Part shown: in pieces, positions 7,772-16,907 of the stretch
Numbering within the stretch: position 1 is the stretch's first letter
How the letters are laid out: each line of letters opens with the position of its first letter
The notes under the pieces: model-generated
Told to the model about the DNA's origin: nothing
Database searches by the model: none
Seen by the model: only the letters and a program-made list of their open reading frames with translations
NCBI GenBank assembly: GCA_011526275.1
Contig: WTJP01000118.1
Location: forward strand, 1,793-28,577
Direction of reading: 5' to 3'
Origin: Candidatus Arcticimaribacter sp.
GTDB lineage: Bacteria > Bacteroidota > Bacteroidia > Flavobacteriales > Flavobacteriaceae
DNA length: 26,785 nucleotides
Program-made: the position numbers and the translations under genes

Positions 7772-10213
7772 ATGAAAGTTTTAAAATTTGGCGGTACTTC
7801 AGTCGCCAACGCTGAAAATATTAAACGCGTCCTTGACATTGTTCAACAAGAAGATACTTGTACTGTAGTAGTTTCTGCGCTAGGTGGAGTCACCGATCGT
7901 CTCCTCTACGCCATGGAACAAGCTGCACAAGCCAACCAAAGCTACAAAGAAGTTCTTCAGGAACTAGAATCCCGCCATTTGGAAGTAATTCGCGGATTTA
8001 TTCCTGCCAAGGACCAAAGCAGCCTAATCAGTTTTGTAAAAGTAGAACTCAACCACTTGGAGACTATCCTCGATGGGATTTTTATGTTGGAAGAAATCAC
8101 GCCAAAAGCAGCCGATAAAGTGGCCAGTTTTGGTGAAACCCTTTCCAGTAAACTCATTGAAGCTGCTTTTAAAGAAAACCAATTGGATGTTCGCCGTATA
8201 GACGGAAGAGAGCTCATTGAAACCTCAACGCAAAACAATCGTCAAATTGTAAATTGGGAAAAAACTGCAGACAATGTTAAGCGCTTGTATGGAGCGTCTT
8301 CAGCCAAAGTAACACTCGTACCGGGCTTTGTAGCACGAAATGAGGCAGGAGAAAACACCACCCTAGGGAGAGGTGGTTCAGATTTTAGTGCTGCCATCCT
8401 CGCGCATGTGTTAGATGCGCCAAGCATTGAGGTTTGGACAGACGTGAGTGGTATGTACACGGCAAATCCAAAAATTGTAGCACAAGCTACTCCAATTCCT
8501 CACCTCAGTTATTTAGAGGCCATGGAATTATCTCATTTTGGTGCTAAAGTTATTTACCCCCCTACCCTTCAACCTTTGGTGGAGAAAAATATTCCTGTTT
8601 ACATTAAAAACACCTTTGCACCAGATGACGAAGGTACTTTGGTCAATGGTGGAAAAGGCCGTAAAAACGATCAAGTGGTTAAAGGAATTAGCCATATCGA
8701 CGAAGTTTCCCTTGTTAGTCTAGAAGGAAGCGGAATGATAGGCATTCCCGGTTTTTCAAAACGACTGTTCGAATCCCTTTCGCGTGAGAAGATCAACGTC
8801 ATCATGATTACCCAAGCTTCTTCAGAACACTCGATTTGTATTGGGCTTCGTACTGCGGATGCTGAGAAGGCTAAACTTATCATTGATGAGGAGTTTGCAT
8901 TCGAAATTTCATTGAATAAAGTAAACCCAGCCGCGGTTGAAAATGAGATGGTGAATGTGGCCATGGTGGGAGATCAAATGAAAAGCCACCAAGGCATTAG
9001 TGGTAAAATGTTCAGTACGCTTGGCGCAAACAATGTGAATATTCGCGCAATCGCCCAAGGAGCTTCAGAACGCAATATCTCGATCATCATTGCTAAGAAA
9101 GACACCCAAAAAGCGCTGAACGCCTTACACGAGGCATTTTTTGAAGCCAATGTAAAAGAGCTTAATCTCTTTGTTATCGGTGTTGGAAATGTGGGAAGTA
9201 AACTCATGGAGCAAATCCACCAACAGACTCAATACCTGCAAGACATACTTCAATTGCGTATTCGTGTAGTAGCCATGGCCAACTCACGTACCATGGTATT
9301 GAGCCAAAACGGAATTGACCTTGAATCCTGGCAAGATGAACTAGCAAAAGGCGAGAAAAGCAATGTGGATACCTTCTTTGCACATGCGAAATCGCTCAAC
9401 TTGCGCAACAGTATCTTTGTAGATAATACTGCAAATGAAGCCATCGCAAAGGAATACCAGCGCTATCTAGAAAACAATATCGGAGTAGTTACCTGTAATA
9501 AAATCGCTTGTGCAGATCAGTTCAGCAACTACCAAACCCTTAAAAAAACTTCCCGTCAATACAGCAGCCCCTTCTTGTTTGAAACCAATGTTGGTGCAGG
9601 ATTACCGGTAATCGATACTTTGAGTAACCTCATTGCTTCTGGAGACCGCATCCATAAAATCCAAGCGGTGCTTTCTGGAAGTTTAAATTTTGTCTTCAAT
9701 AACTTCTTACAAGCAGACAGTTTTAAAGAGGTAGTCATTCAAGCACAAAAAGAAGGATATACCGAACCCGATCCAAAAATTGACCTGAGTGGAGTTGATG
9801 TGGCGCGTAAAATCCTCATTCTAGCCCGTGAAAGTGGATTGCGTATAGAATTGGAAGACATTGAAAATAATCCTTTCCTCCCCGAGGCTTGTTTAAACAC
9901 CCCTGATAATGACAGCTTTTTTGCTTCTCTCGACGAACATAAAGCTCACTTTAATGGTCTACTAGACAAAGCCAAAGCAAATAACGCTAGACTAAAGTAT
10001 GTCGCGCAATTGGAAAACGGAAAAGCCAGTGTTGGTCTCCAAGAGATTCCGCAAGGCCACGATTTCTATAATTTGGAAGGGAGCGATAACATCATTTTAT
10101 TTTATACCGATCGCTACAGTGATCAACCCCTTATTGTGAAAGGGGCAGGGGCTGGTGCAGCCGTAACGGCTTCTGGAATCTTTGGGGATATCATTCGAAT
10201 TGGAAAACGCTAA
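7772..10213 (+). CDS. thrA: Bifunctional aspartate kinase / homoserine dehydrogenase
   Basis: This 813-aa fusion enzyme catalyses two steps toward threonine and methionine: ATP-dependent phosphorylation of aspartate and NAD(P)H reduction of aspartate semialdehyde to homoserine. The kinase domain covers about 1-285, starting MKVLKFGGTSV with the nucleotide-binding KFGGTS, and also contains GRGGSDFSA. Two ACT domains follow (about 310-450, SLEGSGMIGIPG and VAMVGDQM), where threonine feedback would bind. The dehydrogenase begins with the Rossmann motif VIGVGNVGS (about 466-475) and has the catalytic-region motif VLSGSLNFVFN (about 630). Its order matches E. coli ThrA. Its stop TAA shares a base with the thrB ATG (TAATG), which implies translational coupling. 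Confidence 0.97.
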   Translation: MKVLKFGGTSVANAENIKRVLDIVQQEDTCTVVVSALGGVTDRLLYAMEQAAQANQSYKEVLQELESRHLEVIRGFIPAKDQSSLISFVKVELNHLETILDGIFMLEEITPKAADKVASFGETLSSKLIEAAFKENQLDVRRIDGRELIETSTQNNRQIVNWEKTADNVKRLYGASSAKVTLVPGFVARNEAGENTTLGRGGSDFSAAILAHVLDAPSIEVWTDVSGMYTANPKIVAQATPIPHLSYLEAMELSHFGAKVIYPPTLQPLVEKNIPVYIKNTFAPDDEGTLVNGGKGRKNDQVVKGISHIDEVSLVSLEGSGMIGIPGFSKRLFESLSREKINVIMITQASSEHSICIGLRTADAEKAKLIIDEEFAFEISLNKVNPAAVENEMVNVAMVGDQMKSHQGISGKMFSTLGANNVNIRAIAQGASERNISIIIAKKDTQKALNALHEAFFEANVKELNLFVIGVGNVGSKLMEQIHQQTQYLQDILQLRIRVVAMANSRTMVLSQNGIDLESWQDELAKGEKSNVDTFFAHAKSLNLRNSIFVDNTANEAIAKEYQRYLENNIGVVTCNKIACADQFSNYQTLKKTSRQYSSPFLFETNVGAGLPVIDTLSNLIASGDRIHKIQAVLSGSLNFVFNNFLQADSFKEVVIQAQKEGYTEPDPKIDLSGVDVARKILILARESGLRIELEDIENNPFLPEACLNTPDNDSFFASLDEHKAHFNGLLDKAKANNARLKYVAQLENGKASVGLQEIPQGHDFYNLEGSDNIILFYTDRYSDQPLIVKGAGAGAAVTASGIFGDIIRIGKR

Positions 10214-11133
10214 TGGAAGAAGTAAAAGTTTTTGCGCCGGCCACCGTAGCCAATGTTTCCTGCGGTTTTGACGTACTTGGATTTTGCCTTGACCATATTG
10301 GCGATGAAGTTATTGTTCGTAAAAGCGATACCCCTGGAGTTCGAATTACGCGAATTGAGGGGCAAGACCTTCCTTTAGCCACCAAAGAAAATGTGGCAGG
10401 AGTGGCCGTTGAAGCACTCCTTGAAAAAGTAGATACCCCTTTTGGTTTTGAAATAGAAATCATAAAAGGAATAAAAGCAGGAAGTGGAATTGGTAGCAGT
10501 GCCGCGAGTTCAGCTGGGGCTGTTGTGGGAGTTAATGCCCTTTTGGGTGAGCCTTTCAGTCGAAAAGAACTCATTGCTTTCGCCATGGAGGGAGAAAAAC
10601 TCGCTAGTGGCGCAGCGCATGCCGATAATGTTTCCCCTGCATTATTGGGTGGATTTACCCTGGTGCGTTGTGGGAAAAAACCCGATGTGATTTCTTTACC
10701 TGCGCCTGCAGCATTATACGCGACCATTATTCACCCTAAAATTGAACTGCGCACTGCAGATGCTCGTTCGGTTTTAAAGAAAACCATTCCCCTAGAGAAA
10801 GCTATTCAACAATGGGGTAATGTAGGAGCTTTGGTGAGCGGTTTATACACCGATAATTACGATTTGATTTCCCGTGCTTTAGTAGATGTTATCATAGAAC
10901 CCGAACGTTCGGTACTCATCCCTCATTTTAACGAACTTAAAACAGCTGCTTTGGCCGCTGGCGGCTTAGGTGGTGGAATATCAGGTTCTGGTCCTTCCCT
11001 ATTTACTTTATCAAGAGGAGAAGAAGTCGCTGAAAACGTACGACAAGCCCTCATCAAATGCTTTGAACCCCACGGTATACCTTTCGATACTTTTGTCTCG
11101 AAAATTAATGCACAAGGGGCTAAAATAATCTAG
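10213..11133 (+). CDS. thrB: Homoserine kinase
   Basis: This 306-aa GHMP-family kinase phosphorylates homoserine with ATP to O-phosphohomoserine, the branch-specific step of threonine synthesis. The GHMP phosphate-binding loop is AGSGIGSSAASSAGA (about residues 92-106), and a C-terminal glycine-rich motif, GGLGGGISGSGPS, lies near 255-267, as expected for the family. The N-terminus, with FAPATVANVSCGFDVLGFCL, is typical of ThrB. The start overlaps the thrA stop by one base, and thrC follows after 3 bp, so all three are surely one operon. Confidence 0.96.
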   Translation: MEEVKVFAPATVANVSCGFDVLGFCLDHIGDEVIVRKSDTPGVRITRIEGQDLPLATKENVAGVAVEALLEKVDTPFGFEIEIIKGIKAGSGIGSSAASSAGAVVGVNALLGEPFSRKELIAFAMEGEKLASGAAHADNVSPALLGGFTLVRCGKKPDVISLPAPAALYATIIHPKIELRTADARSVLKKTIPLEKAIQQWGNVGALVSGLYTDNYDLISRALVDVIIEPERSVLIPHFNELKTAALAAGGLGGGISGSGPSLFTLSRGEEVAENVRQALIKCFEPHGIPFDTFVSKINAQGAKII

Positions 11134-11136
11134 ACT

Positions 11137-12432
11137 ATGCACTATTACAGTCTTTCCAATCCCAACGAAACAACCAACTTTGCGCAAGCTGTAGTGAACG
11201 GAATTGCTCCCGACCGCGGTTTGTATTTTCCCAGTGAAATTCCTCGACTACCCGCTTCCTTCTTCGATAAAATTGAAGAAATGGACGTGCATGAAATGGC
11301 CTTAACCGCCATTCAAGCTTTTGTTGGTGACGAAATTCCGAAAGAAGAACTTGAGCGTATTGTAAAAACAACCTTGGATTTTGAATTCCCTGTAGTAGCC
11401 GTAGAAGATCAAATTGGGAGTTTAGAATTGTTTCACGGTCCTACCCTAGCCTTTAAAGATGTAGGCGCTCGTTTTATGGCGCAGTGCTTGGGCTATTTTA
11501 ACAAACAAAACAGCACCCAAAAAGTAACCGTCTTGGTCGCTACTTCTGGCGACACCGGAGGAGCTGTAGCCAATGGTTTTTTTGGGGTAGAAGGAATTGA
11601 AGTGGTCATCCTTTACCCAAAAGGTAAAGTGAGTAAAGTGCAAGAACAGCAACTCACTACCTTGGGACAAAACATTACCGCTCTTGAAGTTGACGGTGTG
11701 TTTGACGATTGCCAAGACATGGTTAAAACCGCCTTTCTCGATAGCGAAATCACCAACCAACGCACCCTCACCTCGGCCAATTCGATCAATGTTGCGCGTT
11801 GGCTTCCACAAATGTTGTACTACTTCTTGGCCTATCGCCAGTTAAAGCACAAAAATAAACCACTTGTAGTAGCCGTGCCCAGTGGGAATTTTGGAAATAT
11901 TTGTGCGGGAATGATCGCTCAACAAATGGGTCTTCCCATCGATCATTTTGTAGCAGCCACCAATGTAAACGATGCTGTACCCGCCTATTTAGAAAGTGGA
12001 AACTACCAGGCTGTAAAAACCACGCCAACCATCTCCAACGCTATGGATGTTGGTGACCCGAGTAACTTCGTGCGTATTCAAAAAATCTATGGGAATGATT
12101 TTGAAAACCTAAGCCAACACCTCAGTGGCTATCGTTTTACCGACGAGGAAACCCGCACAGCCATGCAGCACATACACACCTCTTCTGGCTATGTAGCCGA
12201 TCCTCACGGTGCTGTGGGTTATTTAGGCTTAAAAAAATATTTGGAAAACCATCCTGATAAGTACGGTATCTTCCTTGAGACCGCCCATCCGGTAAAGTTT
12301 CTAACAACAGTAGAGGAAACCCTAGGGACCAAAGTAGAACTCCCACAACGCATTCAAGATTTACTCGAGAAGGAGAAACAAAGTACTCCCATCAGCAATT
12401 ACGAAGATTTAAAGCGATTTTTACTCGCCTAG
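11137..12432 (+). CDS. thrC: Threonine synthase
   Basis: This PLP enzyme of 431 aa converts O-phosphohomoserine to threonine and phosphate, the last step of the pathway encoded by this operon. The PLP Schiff-base lysine is K107 in GPTLAFKDVG. The phosphate-binding stretch is ATSGDTGGAVANG, and SANSINVARWLPQ and VPSGNFGNICAG are family signatures. Length and the N-terminal YYSLSNPNETTNF place it with the ThrC form found in E. coli and yeast rather than the shorter plant/Bacillus type. Its TAG stop shares the palindrome CTAG (12429-12432) with the stop of the convergent aminopeptidase gene, so no space is left for a separate terminator. Confidence 0.96.
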   Translation: MHYYSLSNPNETTNFAQAVVNGIAPDRGLYFPSEIPRLPASFFDKIEEMDVHEMALTAIQAFVGDEIPKEELERIVKTTLDFEFPVVAVEDQIGSLELFHGPTLAFKDVGARFMAQCLGYFNKQNSTQKVTVLVATSGDTGGAVANGFFGVEGIEVVILYPKGKVSKVQEQQLTTLGQNITALEVDGVFDDCQDMVKTAFLDSEITNQRTLTSANSINVARWLPQMLYYFLAYRQLKHKNKPLVVAVPSGNFGNICAGMIAQQMGLPIDHFVAATNVNDAVPAYLESGNYQAVKTTPTISNAMDVGDPSNFVRIQKIYGNDFENLSQHLSGYRFTDEETRTAMQHIHTSSGYVADPHGAVGYLGLKKYLENHPDKYGIFLETAHPVKFLTTVEETLGTKVELPQRIQDLLEKEKQSTPISNYEDLKRFLLA

Positions 12433-14045
12433 TTCGATAAACTGGGTAGTTGAAAACGGTCCAATGGACTTTCTTCTTTCATTTTCGCTTCGATAGCCTG
12501 CCAAGTGCGTGGTGCAAATGCCGAAAGGTTTTCGGGTCCGTTTGCAGTGATTAAGATATCGTCTTCAATGCGAATCCCAATTCCCCACCATTTGGGGTCG
12601 CAGGGACTTCCCTTGGGGATATAAATTCCTGGCTCTACGGTGATAATCGCATTTTCGGGCAAAGGGCCATAGTTCGATAAATCGTGTACGTCTAAACCAA
12701 TATGATGCGATGCTCCATGCGGATAGTACTTGCGAAAGTCATTCTCATTTTCAATTATGCCTAAAGCCAGTAAGCCCGCTTTTACAACCTCTTGGGTGGC
12801 TCGAGTGACATCGTTTACGGTATTCCCCACTAGTGCTTTAGCAATTCCCGCTTCTTGGGCGTCAAAAACAATTTGATACAACTGACGCTGAGCCAAAGTG
12901 AAAGTGCCTTTTACGGGTATGGTTCGGGTGACATCGGCCGTGTAACCTTCATACTCTGCCCCCAGGTCCATCAGCATCAAATCAGTCTCGGAAGGGTCGC
13001 TGCTATTTTCGATATAATGCAAAACGCAAGCATTGTTCCCAGCCCCTACGATGGAGGGATAGCCCTCATAGGCTGCCCCGTATTTCTTGAATACATATTC
13101 GTGGATGCCCTGAACTTCGCGTTCCGACATTTGTGGGTGAATGGCTTTCATTACCTCCACTTGACCAATGGCCGAAATTTCAATGGCGCGTTTTAATTGC
13201 CTTAACTCAAAAGCAGTTTTTACTTCGCGTAAATCGCCCAGCCAGCTTTGGAGTTTTGAAACATCAAAATTGAACTCCTTTAATACAAAAGCCGATTTCA
13301 TCTTTAAATCTGCTGGTACTTCTAGTGTCTCTAAGGCGACAAAATCTTGAATCACGGCATCGTCAAGTAAGGTGGAATCGCGCTGAACCTGCCACTGTAC
13401 ATAATTTTTTAGCTGACTAAAGTTCTCTGGAGTAGCGGTGCGAATCGCTTGTTGAATTTGGTACTGTGTACGCTTAAAATTTTCCGGGAAGTTGATGGCT
13501 TGTTTAAAGGTTTTCTTCAATTGATAGAGGTCAAACTCATCGCCAGCCAAGTCGCGTTCGTCATTCTGAAAATCAAACATAAAGACCTGATCGAAATCAC
13601 TGAAATTTGGAGGGCTATGGACAAAATCCTGACGCAGTTTTACCCGGTCAAAGCCCATGGCTTTTGCTCCTTCAAGTCCCAAGCGGTAACCGTTCCACTG
13701 CTCAGCTCTTGGGTCGCGTTCCTGCAGGTAGATCAATTCGTTGTATTGCCCTTGTGCGTCTAACTGCACACTAGAAAACAGCAATAAAACAGCCTGCGGT
13801 TCCCGCCAGCCGGTCAGATAGAAAAAATTAGGGTCTTGGTGGTAAACATAATCTACATCGTTGGCGCGGTTGCGGGTTGGATTGGCAAAAACCACGGCCA
13901 CGCTGTTGGCTGGGAGTTTGGCCCTCAGGGCTTCGCGACGACTTTTATGAAAATCGATTGCCTCCTGTGAAGGCAATTTTGCTTGGGAGAATAGCGGACT
14001 GTTCAAAAGCAAACCGATGAAGAAAAGTAGCGTGGTTTTGTGCAT
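12429..14045 (-). CDS. Exported Xaa-Pro aminopeptidase (M24B, aminopeptidase P type)
   Basis: This metallopeptidase of 538 aa removes N-terminal residues preceding proline. A signal peptide covers about 1-20 (MHKTTLLFFIGLLLNSPLFS), so it should act in the periplasm or be secreted, unlike cytosolic E. coli PepP. The AMP_N domain spans about 28-210. The pita-bread catalytic domain is about 275-510, with dinuclear metal ligands D360 and D371 (MDLGAEYEGYTADVTR), H447 (GASHHIGLDVHD), E471 (TVEPGIY) and E494 (IRIEDD). All five ligands are present, so it is predicted active. A likely role is use of proline-rich peptides as nutrients. It is divergent from gcvT and convergent with thrC. Confidence 0.92.
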   Translation of the reverse strand: MHKTTLLFFIGLLLNSPLFSQAKLPSQEAIDFHKSRREALRAKLPANSVAVVFANPTRNRANDVDYVYHQDPNFFYLTGWREPQAVLLLFSSVQLDAQGQYNELIYLQERDPRAEQWNGYRLGLEGAKAMGFDRVKLRQDFVHSPPNFSDFDQVFMFDFQNDERDLAGDEFDLYQLKKTFKQAINFPENFKRTQYQIQQAIRTATPENFSQLKNYVQWQVQRDSTLLDDAVIQDFVALETLEVPADLKMKSAFVLKEFNFDVSKLQSWLGDLREVKTAFELRQLKRAIEISAIGQVEVMKAIHPQMSEREVQGIHEYVFKKYGAAYEGYPSIVGAGNNACVLHYIENSSDPSETDLMLMDLGAEYEGYTADVTRTIPVKGTFTLAQRQLYQIVFDAQEAGIAKALVGNTVNDVTRATQEVVKAGLLALGIIENENDFRKYYPHGASHHIGLDVHDLSNYGPLPENAIITVEPGIYIPKGSPCDPKWWGIGIRIEDDILITANGPENLSAFAPRTWQAIEAKMKEESPLDRFQLPSLSN

Positions 14046-14113
14046 GGCTAATGATGTTAAGCTGAAATAATTCGCCTATTTTAGCGCCAATTTAATGCTT
14101 TTAAGCCAAGATT

Positions 14114-15202
14114 ATGAAAAAGACAGCGTTGAATCCTACCCACCACGCCTTAGGCGCCAAAATGGTTGAGTTTGGGGGCTTTGAAATGCCCGTTAGTTAT
14201 AGCAGCATCAAAGAAGAACACCATTGTGTACGCAAGCAAGTGGGCGTTTTTGATGTTTCGCATATGGGCGAATTCTTTGTGGAAGGCCCACAAGCATTAG
14301 CTCTATTGCAACATGCCTGCAGTAATGATATCAGCAAACTCGTTCCAGGGAAAGCACAGTATAATTACTTCCCCAATAAAACTGGGGGTGTCGTCGATGA
14401 CCTTATCGTGTACCAACTCGCGGAAGAACGCTACCTCTTGGTGGTCAATGCATCGAATATTGAAAAAGATTGGGCTTGGATAGCCAGCTTAAATGAAGAA
14501 TATCAAGCAACCATCAGCAATGCATCGGCTGAATATTCCCTTTTGGCAGTTCAAGGACCCAAAGCCATTGAAGCCATGCAACGCTTGACCGACTTTGATT
14601 TAAGTCTTCTCCCTTTTTACGCACATACCACGACTACTTTCGCTGGCTTAAACGACATTTTAGTTGCCACGACTGGCTATACCGGTGCAGGAGGCGTTGA
14701 GATTTACTGTAAAAATGAAGTAGCTGCCGAGTTGTGGGAAGCTGTATTTGAAGCAGGGAAAGACCTGGGCATTCAACCCATCGGCCTAGCGGCTCGCGAT
14801 ACTTTGCGCTTAGAAATGGGGTACTGCCTTTATGGCAACGAAATCGACGACAACACCTCCCCTATAGCTGCTGGATTAGGTTGGGTAACTCGACCCAACA
14901 CCAACTTCCTCAATGCTGCACAAATTGGAGAAGAAAAGCGTTCAGGAACCGCTCAAAAATTAGTTGGCTTTGAATTGACCGAACGCGGGATCCCCCGCTC
15001 GGGACATACCATTGTAGATACTGCTGGTGAAACCATTGGACGCGTAACTTCGGGTACACAATCGCCTTCTCTAGGAAAAGCAATTGGATTGGGTTATGTT
15101 CCCACTGCTTTAGCTGAAGTGGGGAGTTCCATCCTCATCCAAATTCGCAATAAAACGATACCAGCGAAAGTCGTTGCACTTCCCTTTTACAAAGAAGCAT
15201 AA
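14114..15202 (+). CDS. gcvT: Aminomethyltransferase, glycine cleavage system T protein
   Basis: This 362-aa T protein moves the aminomethyl carbon from the lipoylated H protein to tetrahydrofolate, releasing ammonia and giving 5,10-methylene-THF. Family marks are the N-terminal HHALGAKMVEFGGFEMPV, FDVSHMGEF (46-54), GGVVDDLIVY with the conserved Asp (D95/D96), and the folate-site motif TGYTGAGGVEIY. LGWVTR and SGTQSPSLGKAIGLGYV are typical of the C-terminal barrel. Other glycine cleavage genes are not in the window, which is usual where gcvT is unlinked. The next gene follows after 9 bp, so co-transcription is likely. Confidence 0.97.
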   Translation: MKKTALNPTHHALGAKMVEFGGFEMPVSYSSIKEEHHCVRKQVGVFDVSHMGEFFVEGPQALALLQHACSNDISKLVPGKAQYNYFPNKTGGVVDDLIVYQLAEERYLLVVNASNIEKDWAWIASLNEEYQATISNASAEYSLLAVQGPKAIEAMQRLTDFDLSLLPFYAHTTTTFAGLNDILVATTGYTGAGGVEIYCKNEVAAELWEAVFEAGKDLGIQPIGLAARDTLRLEMGYCLYGNEIDDNTSPIAAGLGWVTRPNTNFLNAAQIGEEKRSGTAQKLVGFELTERGIPRSGHTIVDTAGETIGRVTSGTQSPSLGKAIGLGYVPTALAEVGSSILIQIRNKTIPAKVVALPFYKEA

Positions 15203-15211
15203 AAGCACGGT

Positions 15212-16036
15212 TTGAAAAGAATACTGATTATAGGTGCAAGCGGCTTTATAGGCAATGCTATTTACAAAGAGCTTAGTCCCTACTTTGCGACTTTTGGCAC
15301 CTATTACTCCAATAAAAAATACCGGAATAATCAGCAGTTCTATCATTTTGACCATACCCAGGAAGACGTACATGAGGTCTTGAAAAAGGTAAAACCCAAG
15401 TTGATCATTTCGGCCGTGCGTGGCCCTTTTGAAGATCAAATCGATTTACACCAACAACTCATTGAACACGTCAAATATTTTGATTGCCGTTTGTTGTTTC
15501 TCTCCTCCTCCAATGTTTTTGACGCATTCCATCATTATCCTTCCTATGAGTTCGATAAAACCCTGTCGGAAAGTGTTTATGGACGTCTTAAAATAAAGAT
15601 AGAAAACGATATCATGCGCCTTGCCCCTAGCAAATACGTTATTGCGCGTTTACCTATGGTTTATGGCCTTCATTCCCCCCGGGTTAAAGAAATCGAAACC
15701 TTAATGGCAGAACAAAAGCCCTTGGAGGTTTTCCCCAATACGATCGTGAATTTAATCAGTGATCGAAAGCTCACCCAGCAAATTCACTACATCATCAACC
15801 AAAAGTTAACGGGAATCTTTCATTTGGGTACTACCGATTTGATTACCCATTACGACTTCCACAAACGCCTAGCAGCTAAAAGAGGCTGGGACAAGCTGGT
15901 TTTTAAGCAAGTATTCACCACCAACGACATGCGCTACATTGCCGTTCTCCCTAAAGAAAACAAATTACCCCCTCACCTCATGCCCACTTGCGAGGCTGTT
16001 TTAGAGGACTCCTATGCTTCGATGAGCGACCGTTAA
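15212..16036 (+). CDS. RmlD-like NAD(P)-dependent sugar-nucleotide reductase/epimerase
   Basis: This 274-aa protein belongs to the extended short-chain dehydrogenase family, closest in appearance to dTDP-4-dehydrorhamnose reductase (RmlD) relatives. The Rossmann motif GASGFIG is at 8-14, a serine cluster SSSNVF around 98-103, and the YxxxK catalytic pair is Y123 and K127 (YGRLK). ARLPMVYG (about 145-152) is another family mark. The substrate cannot be told: no sugar-nucleotide pathway genes are nearby, so a role in rhamnose synthesis is not supported. The start is TTG at 15212, chosen because MKRILIIGASGFIG places the Rossmann strand correctly and no ATG is available. It probably shares a transcript with gcvT. 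Confidence 0.8.
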   Translation: MKRILIIGASGFIGNAIYKELSPYFATFGTYYSNKKYRNNQQFYHFDHTQEDVHEVLKKVKPKLIISAVRGPFEDQIDLHQQLIEHVKYFDCRLLFLSSSNVFDAFHHYPSYEFDKTLSESVYGRLKIKIENDIMRLAPSKYVIARLPMVYGLHSPRVKEIETLMAEQKPLEVFPNTIVNLISDRKLTQQIHYIINQKLTGIFHLGTTDLITHYDFHKRLAAKRGWDKLVFKQVFTTNDMRYIAVLPKENKLPPHLMPTCEAVLEDSYASMSDR

Positions 16037-16134
16037 GCTCCCTCCTCCACGCGTCTTTTTTCAATTGTAAGCGGCTTTATTTCTCACTTTCCAAAGTTTT
16101 TTATCTTTGTGCCACGTCAAGAAAAAAACTATCC
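16037..16134 (+). promoter_or_regulatory. Intergenic region with candidate yebC -7 box
   Basis: The gap of 98 bp between the reductase and yebC carries TATCTTTG at 16102-16109, an exact TAnnTTTG match, which would start transcription about 20 nt before the yebC ATG. No TTG lies 17-23 nt upstream of it, so the promoter is only half supported. Confidence 0.3.
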
Positions 16135-16851
16135 ATGGGAAGAGCATTTGAATTTAGAAAAGCACGTAAAATGAAGCGTTGGTCGGCCATGGCCAAAACC
16201 TTTACCCGCATTGGGAAAGACATTGTAATGGCCGTAAAAGAAGGAGGACCAGATCCCGACAACAACTCTCGCCTGCGCGCTGTAATTCAAAATGCGAAAG
16301 CCGCGAACATGCCCAAAGACAATATCGAACGGGCGATTAAAAAAGCGTCAGACAAGAATACCGAGAACTACAAAGAGGTTTTGTTTGAAGGCTATGCGCC
16401 TTTTGGAATAGCCCTACTCGTTGAGACGGCTACCAACAACAACAACCGAACGGTTGCTAATGTGCGCAGTTATTTTAACAAAGCCAACGGGAACTTGGGT
16501 ACTTCGGGTTCTGTGGAATTTATGTTCGACCGCACCTGCAATTTCCGTATCAACCCAGAAGGGGTAGATCCAGAAGAATTGGAGTTGGAATTTATTGACT
16601 TTGGCGTGGAAGAAGTATTCGCCGATGAAGATGGAATCCTACTTTACGGTCCCTTTGAAAACTTTGGTAGCATACAAAAAGAGTTGGAAAACCGTTCCTT
16701 TGAAATTCTTTCTTCTGGCTTTGAGCGCATTCCACAAACCTTAACTAAGCTCACCCCAGAACAAGTGGAAGAAGTCGAAAAATTGATTGAAAAAATCGAG
16801 GAAGACGACGACGTGCAAAACGTTTACCACAACATGGATACCAGCGAATAG
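16135..16851 (+). CDS. YebC/PmpR-family protein (DUF28)
   Basis: This 238-aa protein is of the TACO1/YebC family. Family members have been described as DNA-binding transcriptional regulators and, more recently, as factors that help ribosomes translate difficult motifs, so the role here is open. The ATG at 16135 gives the family start MGRAFEFRKARKMKRWSAMAK. The signatures GGPDPDNNSRLRAVIQNAKAAN and NMPKDNIERAIKKA follow, and the C-terminal domain ends in an acidic LIEKIEEDDDVQNVYHNM. An in-frame extension upstream (to 15988) overlaps the preceding gene, lacks family similarity and is rejected as the start. It converges on the acyltransferase gene. Confidence 0.93.
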   Translation: MGRAFEFRKARKMKRWSAMAKTFTRIGKDIVMAVKEGGPDPDNNSRLRAVIQNAKAANMPKDNIERAIKKASDKNTENYKEVLFEGYAPFGIALLVETATNNNNRTVANVRSYFNKANGNLGTSGSVEFMFDRTCNFRINPEGVDPEELELEFIDFGVEEVFADEDGILLYGPFENFGSIQKELENRSFEILSSGFERIPQTLTKLTPEQVEEVEKLIEKIEEDDDVQNVYHNMDTSE

Positions 16852-16907
16852 GGTAAACTTCTTATCAAGTGAATGCTTAGGTTGCCGCTATTGCCTATTG
16901 CCTAAAT

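Noticed and set aside
10191..10727. Long minus-strand open frame (178 codons) opposite thrB
   Set aside because: It lies fully antisense to a certain gene (and the end of thrA) and has no family features. Such shadows are expected opposite coding sequence with this codon use.
15988..16134. Upstream in-frame extension of yebC
   Set aside because: It overlaps the end of the preceding gene, its residues do not look like the family, and the ATG at 16135 gives the canonical YebC start.
16852..16907. Inverted repeat and a TATTGCC TATTGCC tandem between yebC and the acyltransferase gene
   Set aside because: CTTAGG and CCTAA could pair, but the loop is about 20 nt and no T-run follows, so it is not called a terminator. 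The two-copy 7-bp tandem may be chance.
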